Positions 21,709-32,777 of a DNA stretch of 64,000 nt are shown piece after piece. The notes below the pieces were generated by a model, which searched no databases, was not told where the DNA came from, and saw only the letters and a list, made by a program, of their open reading frames with translations. The DNA is taken from positions 51,496,797-51,560,796 of the forward strand of contig NC_083571.1 in assembly GCF_027579695.1 (NCBI RefSeq). Reading direction: 5' to 3'. Position numbers and translations under genes: made by a program. Each line of letters begins with the position of its first letter. The first letter of the stretch is position 1. Source of the DNA: Neoarius graeffei (Eukaryota > Chordata > Actinopteri > Siluriformes > Ariidae).

Positions 21709-21711
<3 letters not shown>

Positions 21712-21801
<90 letters not shown>
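21712..21801. repeat. (CA)n and (TA)n microsatellites
   Basis: A CA run (about 21714-21744) is followed by a TA run (21749-21800) that abuts the Tc1 element. The target TA of Tc1 lies in this tract. Confidence 0.9.
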
Positions 21802-21804
<3 letters not shown>

Positions 21805-23410
21805 TGGTGCTTGAAAGTTTGTGAACCCTTTAGAATTTTCTATATTTCTGCATAAATATGACCTAAAACATCATCGGATTTTCACACAAGTCCTAAAGGT
21901 AGATAAAGAGAACCCAGTTAAACAAATGAGACAAAAATATTATACTTGGTCATTTATTTATTGAGGAAAATGATCCAATATTACATATCTGTGAGTGGCA
22001 AAAGTATGTGAACCTCTAGGATTAGCAGTTCATTTGAAGGTGAAATTAGAGTCAGGTGTTTTCAATCAGTGGGATGACAACAGGGTGTGAGTGGGCACCC
22101 TGTTTTATTTAAAGAACAGGGATCTATCAAAGTCTGATCTTCACAACACATGTTTGTGGAAGTGTATCATGGCATGAACAAAGGAGATTTCTGAGGACCT
22201 CAGAAAAAGTGTTGCTGATGCTCATCAGGCTGGAAAACATTACAAAACCATCTCTAAAGAGTTTGGACTCCACCAATCCACAGACAGACAGACTGTGTAC
22301 AAATGGAGGAAACTCAAGACCATTGTTACCCTCCCCAGGAGTGGGCGACCAACAAAGATCACTCCAAGAGCAAGGCGTGTAATAGTCGGCGAGGTCACAA
22401 AGGACCCCAGGGTAACTTCTAAGCAACTGAAGGCCTCTCTCACATTGGCTAATGTTAATGTTCATGAGTCCACCATCAGGAAAACACTGAACAACAATGG
22501 TGTGCATGGCAAGGCTGCAAGGAGAAAGCCACTGCTCTCCAAAAAGAACATTTCTGCTTGTCTACAGTCTGTTAAAGATCATGTGGACAAGCCAGAAAGC
22601 TATTGGACAAATGTTTTGTGGACGGATGAGACCAAAATAGAATTTTTGATTTAAATGAGAAGCGTTATGTTTGGAGAAAGGAAAACACTGCATTCCAGCA
22701 TAAGAACCTTATCCCATCTGTGAAACATGGTGGTGGTAGTATCATGGTTTGGGCCTGTTTTGCTGCATCTGGGCCAGGATGGCTTGCCATCATTGATGGA
22801 ACAATGAATTCTGAATTATACCAGTGAATTCTAAAGGAAAATGTCAGGACATCTGTCCATGAACTGAATCTCAAGAGAAGGTGGGCCATGCAGCAAGACA
22901 ACGGCCCTAAGCACACAAGTCGTTCTACCAAAGAATGGTTAAAGAAGAATAAAGTTAATGTTTTGGAATGGCCAAGTCAAAGTCCTGACTTTAATCCAAT
23001 CAAAATGTTGTGGAAGGACCTGAAGTGAGCAGTTCATGTGAGGAAACCCACCAACATCCCAGAGTTGAAGCTGTTCTGTATGGAGGAATGGGCTAAAATT
23101 CCTCCAAGCCGGTGTGCAGGACTGATCAACGGTTACCGGAAACGTTTAGTTGCAGTTATTGCTGCACAAGGGGGTCACACCAGATACTGAAAGCAAAGGT
23201 TCACATACTTTTGCCACTCACAGATATGTAATATTGGATCATTTTCTTCAATAACTAAACGAGCATGTATAATATTTCTGTCTCATTTGTTTAACTGGGT
23301 TCTCTTTCTCTACCTTTAGGACTTGTGTGAAAATCTGATGATGTTTTAGGTCATATTTATGCAGAAATATAGAAAATTCTAAAGGGTTCACAAACTTTCA
23401 AGCACCACTG
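21802..23410 (+). mobile_element. Tc1-like transposon, full length, inactive
   Basis: Terminal inverted repeats of about 214 bp (21802-22015 and 23197-23410) begin cagtggtgcttgaaag. The target is TA on both sides. It carries a degraded transposase. The truncated copy at 46525 shares the same end sequence, so both belong to one family. Confidence 0.92.
22170..23190 (+). pseudogene. Tc1 transposase, degraded
   Basis: Starts ATG GCA TGA: the third codon is a stop that looks like CGA mutated to TGA. Paired helix-turn-helix DNA-binding region (EISEDLRKSVADAH, SGRPTKITPRARR) and catalytic domain with WTDETK (first Asp), then after a frame change near 22650 GLNEKRYVWRK-like sequence, QQDNGPKH (second Asp) and SPDFNPIKMLW, where the usual catalytic Glu reads Lys. 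Further stops near 22826 and 23026. It ends GGHTRY at TGA 23188-23190. Confidence 0.88.
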
Positions 23411-25685
23411 TATATATGCACCCAAACTGATGCAGTGAGTAGCTTCTTACTTCATGAACAAACATGTGGGAAAATGTATCCCTTGCTCATGGAAAAGATG
23501 TTACTGTGTTTTAGAAGAGTCAAATTATTGGCCTGCATTAAGCAAAGGAAACAACCCCATTTACTCGTGATATATACATTCACCACTCAAGCATAAGCTT
23601 CATCTCTTTGCGCCACCATGCAAAGGGCAGAGTCGAGTACTTCCACACCGACAATGGTTTAAGATGTCTAATGCTGTCAGATGAGAGGAAATGCTCAGAG
23701 CAACAAATTGTACTTGACAGTAGAGAGTGTAGCCTAAATTTGGGCAACTATACATTTAATAGGCCACTGTATAATACTATTTTATTGCAAGTAAAACACA
23801 TCTTAGTTTTTATATAACACCTTGTAATTATACTCATTCGCCAGTTTACAGTTATACCTGGTGTGTTTTGTAAGTGTACAGTTACTGACTGTAATGGATC
23901 TATTGCTCTGCAGTATTTGTCACCCACCTTCTTCCTGTCCAACAGTGGAAAGGAACCACCACAGCTGACTAGATATTATTTTCATGGTGGATATTTCTTA
24001 ACACAGCAGTGACACTGACAAGTTATTTGAATGTTAATGGATGTGGCACTGGTACAAGTAAATCTGAGATTTTTATCTTCAGTGTTATGGCTGAGCTGAG
24101 AAACAATCCACGAACAAAAATATCCAGTCAGGAGTGATGCTGTGCTTCGACACTGACCTCTGATGAAGAATCAAAGGAAATTTAACATAAATTATGCTCT
24201 TTTCTTTTTAATAGAGTTACATGTTTTATACCACTTTGTTTGATGACTGTATGGGAGCAAGATATTCCTGTATGACTTCAGAGAAAAAGGTGTGTGCATC
24301 TGGAAGGGAGGTCTTTGTGTGGCAGCATTTCAGCTGTGTACAAGCCATGTAGATACACGGTGCAAAATTAAATACACCCAGACACACATACCCCTCTCTT
24401 TATTACCGCCAATCATTTTTCACATACACAAGTGTCTAAGAGTGCACGTATTGGTGCACTTTCAAAAAATAAAATAAATAGGTAACTCATGTTACTGATA
24501 GTAGTCATGGTGTTGATGTACTTACATTAACTAGGAAATTGCAAGTGAGAAAAGGAAGTGTGTGTTAATTTCTACCACTCACCACTGAATTCAGGTAAGA
24601 GAAAACTTCAAACTTTTCATGATTCAAAATGTGTTGTATTTTTCTGAATATAAATATTTACTTAAATTAATTTTAAAATAATCATTTTTTATATTTTTCA
24701 ATATTTTTGTTATAATGAAAGCTTATTTTAGGCTTTGTAATAATTATTTCACTGATTCAATTTACCTCAATTTACCTTGCATTTTAATGAACAAATTTAC
24801 TCAAATCTAATATTCTGAGAACCTAAATATTATAGACAAAGGATTTATTTATATTTTCTGAAATTATGTCGCAAATCTTGCTGACTGTGAAACAAAGAAC
24901 AACATCGAGTTTATTTCAGTCTGCTAATTTGATTTGACAAGTGCCATTCCATTGATGCTGGTATTTAGTATAACAGCACTGTTACATTTCACTGTTTGTG
25001 TCACTCAGCTTGTCTGTTCCCCACATACATTTCCAATTATAGCAAAAGATCTTTACATTGAAACTGTTAATACACTCACTACGGGCTGTTAGTCACTCTT
25101 TGCATCTCATGGCAATCTGCAACTCTCTATCCAGCTGTGGCTTCATTGGGAACTATTTTAGCTGACGTAGCAAAAATAAACAAAATATTTAGCCATATTG
25201 TGTCTGAAATGTAAGTAACTGAATAATAAGTTCTTGTTTTGAGAACTGTTCTATCAAAGCAACATCACACTCACAACAATGCTGTTGTACTGAGTATTCA
25301 CATGGCTGATTACCTGCAGCGAAATCACAGTCACGCTGTGTCATATTCAGTACAACAGCACTCTTTTTCATGTGATATTACTTAATTCACTGGTTAGTGT
25401 GAATGCAGTTTGATAGCATTTTACCAAAATGTTATGAACTGAATGTTTCTTAAATATGTTTCATTGTGTCATGTCAAATAACCATCGATGACTGACTTTA
25501 ACAGTTTTTAATGTGTAGAAGCCTTAATGCTTTCTGTAGTAGACCATAATAGTTTTGTTAATAATCATTTGTCCATTTACTTATTTATTTTAACTCAGCC
25601 AGGAAAGGCATGTAATGTAAAATTTTACATGACATAATATGTAAAATTCAAAGAGCAGCATTTTTCCCATGTCAATTTCATCTAG
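23411..25685. other. No supported gene; upstream of receptor 1
   Basis: AT-rich non-coding sequence. Short ORFs show no recognisable domain. It may contain distal regulatory sequence of receptor 1, but no motif was identified. Confidence 0.4.
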
Positions 25686-25754
25686 GTTTCCTTGTGGTGC
25701 ATCCTTCTCGTGGCTTCAGCAGATTTTCATCTCAGTGGCCTGTCTGTGACTTTA
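25686..25754 (+). other. Predicted 5' non-coding exon of receptor 1
   Basis: A 69-nt segment between an acceptor (tttcatctag) and a donor (GTAAGTGG). Receptors 2 and 3 have a segment of the same 69-nt length in the same position (30696-30764, 52140-52208). The equal length and paired splice signals support a shared first exon. Confidence 0.5.
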
Positions 25755-25887
25755 GTAAGTGGCCGTTATAAACTTGTAGAAACCTTGCACTTTACACACA
25801 CACAAACTACACAGTACACACTCTGTCTCACTTTGATTTTGTTTTTCAAGGCTGTTCTGCTACGATACCACTTCACACCTTGTGATC

Positions 25888-26772
25888 ATGGACGTCAGAT
25901 ATTCTGAGGACTATTATAACCCAAGTAACCACAGATATCCTGGGGCACCGTATTCAACCATTCGCCCTCCTGTTTATTATGATGACCTGATGATCAGCAT
26001 CTCCCTCATCGCTGGTGTGTGTGTAAGCCTGCCAGCTTTGATTTGGGCTCTTCATGTTCTTTACACTCTCCACAAACAAGGAGGCCAAATTTCAACCTTC
26101 ATCATCCTCCTCATCATCAATGACTTGGCTGAGCTGCTTGCGAGTGCAATTATATCAACATATTTAATAGACAGCCTTGTAAAGTCCAGTGCTACAAGAT
26201 CTTTCAATTCTTCCACTGAAGTGTATTTTACAGATATCAGGATTTTTATTCATTTATTTATTACATGTAGAATCTGTGGTCTTTTCCTCCACCAGCTTGT
26301 GGCTCTGAAGAGCGTGCTTTCTCTCAAACACCAGCTCTGCTCTGCTCATGTCTTCTCTCCTCTCTGCTCCACCATTTCCTGCATCATTCTGTGGCTGATT
26401 GTCTTTGGATTGCAGTTCATAAATATGTGGTTCAATGTGATTTTTAGCTTTTTGCCTTGTTGCATTTTAGTCATCACATGCATACTCACTTGCAAAGCCT
26501 CTCCTGCATCTGACCACATCAAGCCCAGCTCAGCAGTGCTGATCGTTTCCACATTCACACTTATCACTTTCTGCACAACAGCTGGCCTTGTGCTTATCTT
26601 CAGATTTAATTATGGTCCATTTTACTTTTATGAACCGGAGTCACATCTCTCAGTCTATTTGATCAGAGTGATCTCAGACCCCCTGCTGTGTGTACTGGTC
26701 TGTAAGGAGCAGCTCAGGGTTCATAAACAGCAAACTCACACAGACATGAACACTGATCAGAGATCAGTTTGA
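25888..26772 (+). CDS. Seven-transmembrane receptor (rhodopsin-like), paralog 1
   Basis: 294 codons in one exon; acceptor at 25849-25850, start ATG 25888. Seven hydrophobic segments lie at roughly 34-58, 68-94, 118-142, 158-182, 184-204, 219-240 and 252-275. TM2 has INDLAELL, an Asp in the place used by class A receptors. TM3 has a Cys then LFLHQLVALKSVL with no DRY motif. TM7 ends ISDPLLCVLVCKE, a variant of NPxxY. The extracellular N-terminus is about 33 residues and Tyr-rich; the cytoplasmic tail is short (about 20). The same signature recurs in paralogs at 31959 and 61021, so this is a local tandem family. It looks like a teleost-expanded orphan receptor group; ligand and symbol are unknown. 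The ORF is intact and probably functional. Confidence 0.8.
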   Translation: MDVRYSEDYYNPSNHRYPGAPYSTIRPPVYYDDLMISISLIAGVCVSLPALIWALHVLYTLHKQGGQISTFIILLIINDLAELLASAIISTYLIDSLVKSSATRSFNSSTEVYFTDIRIFIHLFITCRICGLFLHQLVALKSVLSLKHQLCSAHVFSPLCSTISCIILWLIVFGLQFINMWFNVIFSFLPCCILVITCILTCKASPASDHIKPSSAVLIVSTFTLITFCTTAGLVLIFRFNYGPFYFYEPESHLSVYLIRVISDPLLCVLVCKEQLRVHKQQTHTDMNTDQRSV

Positions 26773-26943
26773 GGTGAAGACCTGAGTCTATGAAGATATC
26801 AGAAAATACCAGAAATGTTCTTATGGTTGTCATCATCAGGCAGCTACCTTCTTGAGAATTGTGGATAAAATGGCAGTTTGTAAATGAAAAGAGAAGTGAA
26901 AAATCTATGACATATCAAACAACAGCAACACCAGGAAAGAATC

Positions 26944-26944
<1 letters not shown>

Positions 26945-26982
<38 letters not shown>
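26945..26982. repeat. (GT)n microsatellite
   Basis: Uninterrupted dinucleotide run downstream of receptor 1. Confidence 0.95.
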
Positions 26983-28751
26983 ATTGTAACTGTCTACATT
27001 ACAACATCGCAAATATTACAGCAGATATTTGCACCACTGGAACTTAAGCTCCCTCAGAGCCAAGATTGAATATAAATTTCCATCAAAATACTGCTTTTAA
27101 TTTTTAAAATTTTGTTATTATTCTGCACATACAGTATTTATTCTTCCTCAGTGACTGGGATTATATCTACATTAAATTTTTTTAGTTAATCATAGGACAG
27201 GGAGATGGCTTAATTTGGGATTAGGGGACTCTTGATATGTTTTTTTTTAATTGTGTCAACAATGTGTGTACAGTAGAATTAATTCCATGTGCTTTATGGA
27301 AATTTTCACATTACCTTCATGGAAATTATGATTATTGTGTTTTAATTAACTTCAGTTAACCACAATTGGCTGGCCAGATATTAATTCTTATAATCTTATT
27401 CTGCTTGCTATTCACATCGATTAATAGCAGTCCTTAGTGCTTTTAGGAACAGCATTTTCTTTCATCATTTGCAATTCTTCCTCACTTACAGTGACCGAGC
27501 GATTAGCCAACATTTTACTGAGTTGCTTGAGGTGATTATTGAGAAATAGTCTGAATTTCTCAAACAATCAGTGCACACAATCTTCTTTCATTGCTTGTGT
27601 ATTTCTACTGACACCAATTAATTTGATGTGGATGCCAAAAAATAAACATTTTATTTTATGATAGCGATGTATTTTTTATCACTGTAAGACGTGGCTTACT
27701 CCTTCTAACACAGTTATACCAACTCCCCCTGATTATTGCATTCAAAAAGATGTGGAATTGTAACAAAAATAGATTTGCTCATTGGGGGATAAATGTTGAT
27801 ATTTCACATCAAAAATAAAATCAGAAAATGTATAGAAGAGGATTGTATATTCAATGCTTGTGTAAATTGCTGCTGTTATGAAGGACATCCAGTCAATAAA
27901 CTGCTGTGTAAAAATGGTGTTACACTTGAAGAAACCTGAACTAATTTTACTGATGTGTTGAAATTATTATTTGCTCAGGACACAATACCAGAAAAGATTC
28001 ACCAATTACAGTCATTACATCTTGGAAAAAAAGGGGAAAAAAAGTTTCACAGCTTTGTCACATGGGACTGCACTGGTAGCTCAGAGATTTAGGTTCAAAC
28101 TTAACAAGGTTTTTAACTCTCAGCCGCTCAGTTCTATTCTTGATGGTATTGTACCACACATAAGTTGTTTGTGATAAAATCATCTTCTGAATAAATAAAC
28201 AGCTGTTGCTCAAGAGCATAAAGAGGTTACAGTGATCCCCAGAACACAACAAGACACAGAAGAGTTAAAAAAAGTGTATTTTATATAAAAAGGAGAAGAG
28301 ATGTAAAAGTAGAAAAACAAAACCAAACAAACAAAAACAACAAAGTAATTGAGTCATGTTTGGCTATAATTTTCGAGCAGTTGTCGTGTGGTTCAGTGAG
28401 GGACCAATAGGCTTTGGATCAACTGCAATAAAGTAGCAACTGAAGATTATTATTATTATTATTATTATTCCCACTGCATTACTAGTTATTCTCTTTTGTT
28501 CTGAGTGTTTTAAAATGCATCAATGACAACAGCTCTTCGCAACATTATAATCATTTACCATTTAATGTCACTGATGCAAAGGGCAGATTAATGACGGTGT
28601 TTTATTTGAAACATAAACCCACAAATTCAGCAAGTATTTCATGCAGTAAATACCACATTACATTAAAAAATATATTTTAAAACTTAAATGAATTTAAAAT
28701 AAATTAATTTTGCAGAAATGGAAGTTGATAAATGAATAAAACAACACATGG

Positions 28752-28786
<35 letters not shown>

Positions 28787-29129
28787 TGTTGTCTTCATTG
28801 TCATCATCATTTCCACTGCATATTTTTCACCCTCAATTCTAAGGCTTTAATAAGTGTTTAAAAAATGATCATAAGTATTTTGATAAACATCATCAGCACG
28901 AATACCTCTGAAAAAAAGAACACAACAACAAAATAAAACTATATTTAATTGATTATAACTATGTGTAATATTTATTTATTTATTTACTTGGATTAGACTC
29001 TAATACACTGATACTGTAGATCAGTTTATATTAACGTGTGAGTAAAATGAAATATTTAGAAAAACACCACGATTTCACAAAAGTTGAATCACAGAATCAA
29101 CAGTTTAAAGCCATGTGGATAAGTTAACA
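26983..29129. other. No supported gene between receptors 1 and 2
   Basis: AT-rich non-coding DNA with (ATT)n at 28446-28469, (AAT)n at 28751-28787 and one degenerate SINE (28070-28200). No ORF with a recognisable domain. Confidence 0.5.
28070..28200 (+). repeat. Degenerate tRNA-derived SINE
   Basis: tggtagctcag (A-box-like) and ggttcaaact (B-box-like) are followed by aactctcagccgctcag and a tail ending aataaataaa. This arrangement resembles a common fish SINE type distinct from the one at 30045. Old and diverged. Confidence 0.45.
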
Positions 29130-29290
29130 TGGGGCAGCCTTCGGCTGAGGCGTCCTTGAGTGAGGCACCTAACCCCAACTGCTCCCCGGGCCCTGTTAGC
29201 ATGGCTGCCCACTGCTCTGGGTATGTGTGTGTGTTCACTGCTTCAGATGGGTTAAATGCAGAGAGGAATTTCACAAGTATACATGTGATG
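29130..29290 (+). repeat. 3' tail of a second SINE type
   Basis: Matches in reverse the tail of the SINE at 61484-61869 (cactgctctgg, gtgtgtgttcactgcttcag, gatgaataaagttcttctt). The tRNA-derived head is absent. Confidence 0.65.
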
Positions 29291-30044
29291 AATAAAGTTC
29301 TTCTTTCTGACCAATCAGATTCAAGAATTCAGCAGTGGTGTGGTATAAATGACACATGATACCATCTTTCTCTTTTCCTCTTTCAAATTTTTATTCCATC
29401 TTCTACAGGCTTTCACTCACAGATGAAACATTCTGTTCGGTTTAAGTTCAATCCAGGTTACCAGAGTTCTGCACAAAACTGTGAGTTATTTCACATAACA
29501 GTGATTTTTTAAAGAATGACTATTTGTAGACAGGATATCAAATCCTGATGAATTATTTTCAGAAATATGTTGCAAACAGTATTGATGAAATTGCGTTGTG
29601 TTGATGTTTCGAATGCCAGATTTTTTCAGCAATTAGAAAACAACTTTTGATTTGTCCAGCTCCATTTGTACTTAGTTACATTATGAAGGTTTCATTGGTC
29701 TGCTTGTGTAGTGTGATGTGAATGTGGAGGTGAAGTGTTTGGAAGTTATGCAAAACAATTTATTTTAAATGACAAAAAAAGAAACTACTTTTAAATGAAT
29801 GCTCTTATTCTGGAACATTAAAAAACATGGGCGTTTTGACTAATATATACACACACACACACACTTGGACACACCTTGTAATTCATTGTTTTTTTCTCTT
29901 TATATTCATTAAAAGACACTTCATGTTTTAAAATTAGACTGTCATTTCTCTTTATTTAGTTGAGCGGCTCTTGACATCATAAAAATTAATGCCGTTGTGG
30001 AACAGGGCTATTTACTGGATTTTATTATTTACTATTTATTAACC

Positions 30045-30420
30045 GGGCGGCACGGTGGTGTAGTGGTTAGCGTTGTTGCCTCACAGCAAGAAGGTCTGGG
30101 TTCGAGCCCCGTGGCCGGCGAGGGCCTTTCTGTGCGGAGTTTGCATGTTCTCCCCGTGTCCACGTGGGTTTCCTCCGGGTGCTCCGGTTTCCCCCACAGT
30201 CCAAAGACATGCAGGTTAGGTTAACTGGTGACTCTAAATTGACCGTAGGTGTGAATGTGAGTCTGTGTCTATGTGTCAGCCCTGTGATGACCTGGCGACT
30301 TGTCCAGGGTGTACCCCGCCTTTCGCCCGTAGTCAGCTGGGATAGGCTCCAGCTTGCCTGCGACACTGTAGAACAGGATAAAGCGGCTAGAGAAAATGAG
30401 ATGAGAATGAGATGAGACTG
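30045..30420 (+). repeat. Full-length tRNA-derived SINE, copy 1
   Basis: Flanked by a perfect 10-bp duplication tttattaacc (30035-30044, 30421-30430). The head has A-box and B-box sequences (gtgtagtggttagc, gggttcgagcccc), the body is shared with eight or more other copies here, and the tail is gagatgagaatgagatgag. Confidence 0.92.
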
Positions 30421-30695
30421 TTTATTAACCTCAAATGCATTAAGAAGGCAAGAAGTTACACTAATTAACTTTTGATTCGGCACACCTGTTAATTAAAATG
30501 CATTCCTGGTGACTACCTCATGAAGCTGGTTAAGATAATGCCAATAGTGTGTAAAGCGGCATCAAGGTAAACACTGGCAACTTTGAAAAATTTTAACTAT
30601 GAAATATGTTTTGTGTTTTTAATGTTTTTTTTTCTTTACCACATAATACCATATATGTACTATATGTTATGTCATAGTTTTGGTATGTTTTCCAG

Positions 30696-30764
30696 GTAAA
30701 CATATTGTGTGACTCCAGTTTGGTTTTCAGTCAGTTATTTTCCTCTGGGTCATCAGTGGTGTTG
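30696..30764 (+). other. Predicted 5' non-coding exon of receptor 2
   Basis: 69 nt between ttttccag and GTAAGTG. The sequence is nearly identical to 52140-52208 of the duplicate unit, including both splice sites. It carries an early stop in every likely frame, so it is non-coding. Confidence 0.6.
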
Positions 30765-30817
30765 GTAAGTGTTGTAACTGAAATACAAACATAATTCGAG
30801 ATATAAGTATAATTGTA

Positions 30818-31169
30818 GGGCGGCACGGTGGTGTAGTGGTTAGCGCTGTCGCCTCACAGCAAGAAGGTCCTGGGTTCGAGCCCCGGGGCCGGCAAGGGCC
30901 TTTCTATGTGGAGTTTGCATGTTGTCCACGTGGGTTTCCTCTGGGTGCTCCGGTTTCCCCCACAGTCCAAAGACATGCAGGTTAGGTTAACTGGTGACTC
31001 TAAATTGACCGTAGGTGTGAATGTGAGTCTGTGTCTATGTGTCAGCCCTGTGATGACCTGGCGACTTGTTCAGGGTGTACCCCGCCTTTCGCCCGTAGTC
31101 AGCTGGGATAGGCTCCAGCTTGCCTGCGAACCTGTAGAAGGATAAAGCGGCTACAGATAATGAGATGAG
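30818..31169 (+). repeat. Full-length SINE, copy 2 (in receptor 2 intron)
   Basis: Flanks tataattgta (30808-30817) and tattattgta (31170-31179) are a target duplication with one mismatch. Same family as the copy at 30045. It is absent at the equivalent site of the duplicate unit (near 52240), so it inserted after the duplication or was lost there. Confidence 0.9.
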
Positions 31170-31958
31170 TATTATTGTAAAATTATTGTACCATAGCACT
31201 TTTTAATTCTTAAGTTTGATTGGTGAAGATTTTTGATTAATTTTCTGTATTGTAGCTCTGATGATAGTTCTGACTATAATTCAAATCACAGTTTATATTA
31301 ATGCGCTCCTTTTAATCCATTATCATTTCCATAGAAACAGCTCTTTCACAGGGACCTGTATGTAGTACATTCTACATCACTGACAGTTAATGATAAATTA
31401 ATAAAAGAAAGGTATGTCATTCAAGAAAGAAAAATGTAATTATTGATATGGTGAATGAGACATTTATTTAACATTAATGGAAACAGTTTTCAGTGTCAGG
31501 GCTTTGTAACCATGGGGAAATCCACAGGACAAAGACAAAGACTGCTTTACAGTTTCTCTGGTGCATGACAAGCTGCATTTTCTGTTTTATTAACTTAAAA
31601 CCAGAGAGAAAACAGAGGCTGCTGAGGGAATGTTTGTATATAGCGACGATAACAGAAATGTACAGGATGTAGTCATGTGGACTTTCCACAACATGAAGTA
31701 GAAATAAAAATGTCTAAAAATAAGACATACCTTTCTTTTGCAAATTTAAAATGGTAAACACTGCAAACTGCTGTGGTGTAAATGCAATAAAACACTTCTG
31801 AACATACTTTTGATAAAAAGTCATCAGCTTCATGTCATGTTGGTCTGATTCAGGACTTAAGTATTGATTATTTATAACCGTGTGTTCCAAAATGTTTGAT
31901 TTCTTACACATACCATACTTTATTACAGCACTTAAAGAAACAGAAGAGAGAACAAGCC

Positions 31959-32777
31959 ATGGACATGTACGGCTGTTACCGACCTTTTCCCAGATGGTAT
32001 TTTTATGAAAACAAAATGATCCGTTATTCCATCTTCTTCATCACTGGTGTGTGTGCGGGTTTTCCAGCTCTGCTTTGGGCTTTCAGTATTCTGTTCCAAC
32101 ATCATAAGAGTGGAGGTGGAATCTCCTTCATTGCCATCTTCCTCCTCCTCAGTGACCTGCTGGAGCTGATTCTGAGTCCAGTTTTAATGTACATTTGCGA
32201 AGTAGACAATATTTGTATAATTTCGAGAGAACTGTTAGTTGGATCGAGGCTCTGTGGGTATCTACTTCACCAGCTGGTGGCATTTGAAAGCATTCTTACT
32301 CAAAAACATCCATCACTTGCTGTTCTTTTCTCCCCAACCTGCTCTGTTATCCTATGCATCTTTGTGTGTGTGTTAGCAATTGGGTTCCAGTTCCTTCCAA
32401 TATACTTGCTTGATATAAATGTATTTTTGTGTGTGTTACCTGTAACTCTGTGTGTAGTCACCTGTATAGTGACTTGTAAAGCCTCTGCTGACACCAACCA
32501 GGCCACAGACAGGAAGCCAGGCGTGTTAGTGCTAAGTGTTGCCATGTTTACGCTGATCATTTTATATGTGCCGTTTTACTTGCATTGTGTTTTTTATCTA
32601 CCTTTTATGTTTGAGGTTCTGGTGAGTATGAGGCTGATTTCAGAGCCCCTCCTCTGTGTTCTCGTCTGCAGGGAAAATCGCAGACATCCCAAGTCTCCTG
32701 GAAGTTCCGGGAGTCTCCCGCATATTGATAGCGGCTCCCTGATGCCCGCAAACCGGAGAATATCTCCCGCAATCTAG
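31959..32777 (+). CDS. Seven-transmembrane receptor, paralog 2, C-terminus replaced by transposon sequence
   Basis: Acceptor AG at 31927-31928; ATG 31959 (MDMYGCYRPFPRWYFYENK), 272 codons. Seven hydrophobic segments, with LLSDLLELILSP in TM2, LLHQLVAFESIL in TM3 and LISEPLLCVLVCRE in TM7: the family signature of paralog 1. Receptor-derived coding ends at codon ...CREN (about 32680). The last ~30 residues to the stop at 32775-32777 come from a DNA transposon inserted at 32681. The ancestral tail, about a dozen codons, is still readable beyond two transposons and stops at 34902-34904; the duplicate copy keeps that tail uninterrupted. Whether the altered tail affects trafficking or coupling is unknown. 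Intact through all seven TMs. Confidence 0.78.
   Translation: MDMYGCYRPFPRWYFYENKMIRYSIFFITGVCAGFPALLWAFSILFQHHKSGGGISFIAIFLLLSDLLELILSPVLMYICEVDNICIISRELLVGSRLCGYLLHQLVAFESILTQKHPSLAVLFSPTCSVILCIFVCVLAIGFQFLPIYLLDINVFLCVLPVTLCVVTCIVTCKASADTNQATDRKPGVLVLSVAMFTLIILYVPFYLHCVFYLPFMFEVLVSMRLISEPLLCVLVCRENRRHPKSPGSSGSLPHIDSGSLMPANRRISPAI

Noticed and set aside
23608-23817. ORF with HAKGRVEYFHTDNG
   Set aside because: Looked briefly like an integrase TDNG motif, but no neighbouring integrase blocks exist.
30045-30110. Possible tRNA gene in the SINE head
   Set aside because: A- and B-box sequences are present, but it is one of about ten dispersed copies with SINE body and target duplications; it is tRNA-derived, not a tRNA gene.
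30067-31145. ORFs of 75-140 codons around 30.0-31.1 kb, repeated at 38.6, 45.9 and 49.7 kb
   Set aside because: All are translations of the same SINE (VRLTGDSKLTVGVNV-type peptides), with no coding role.
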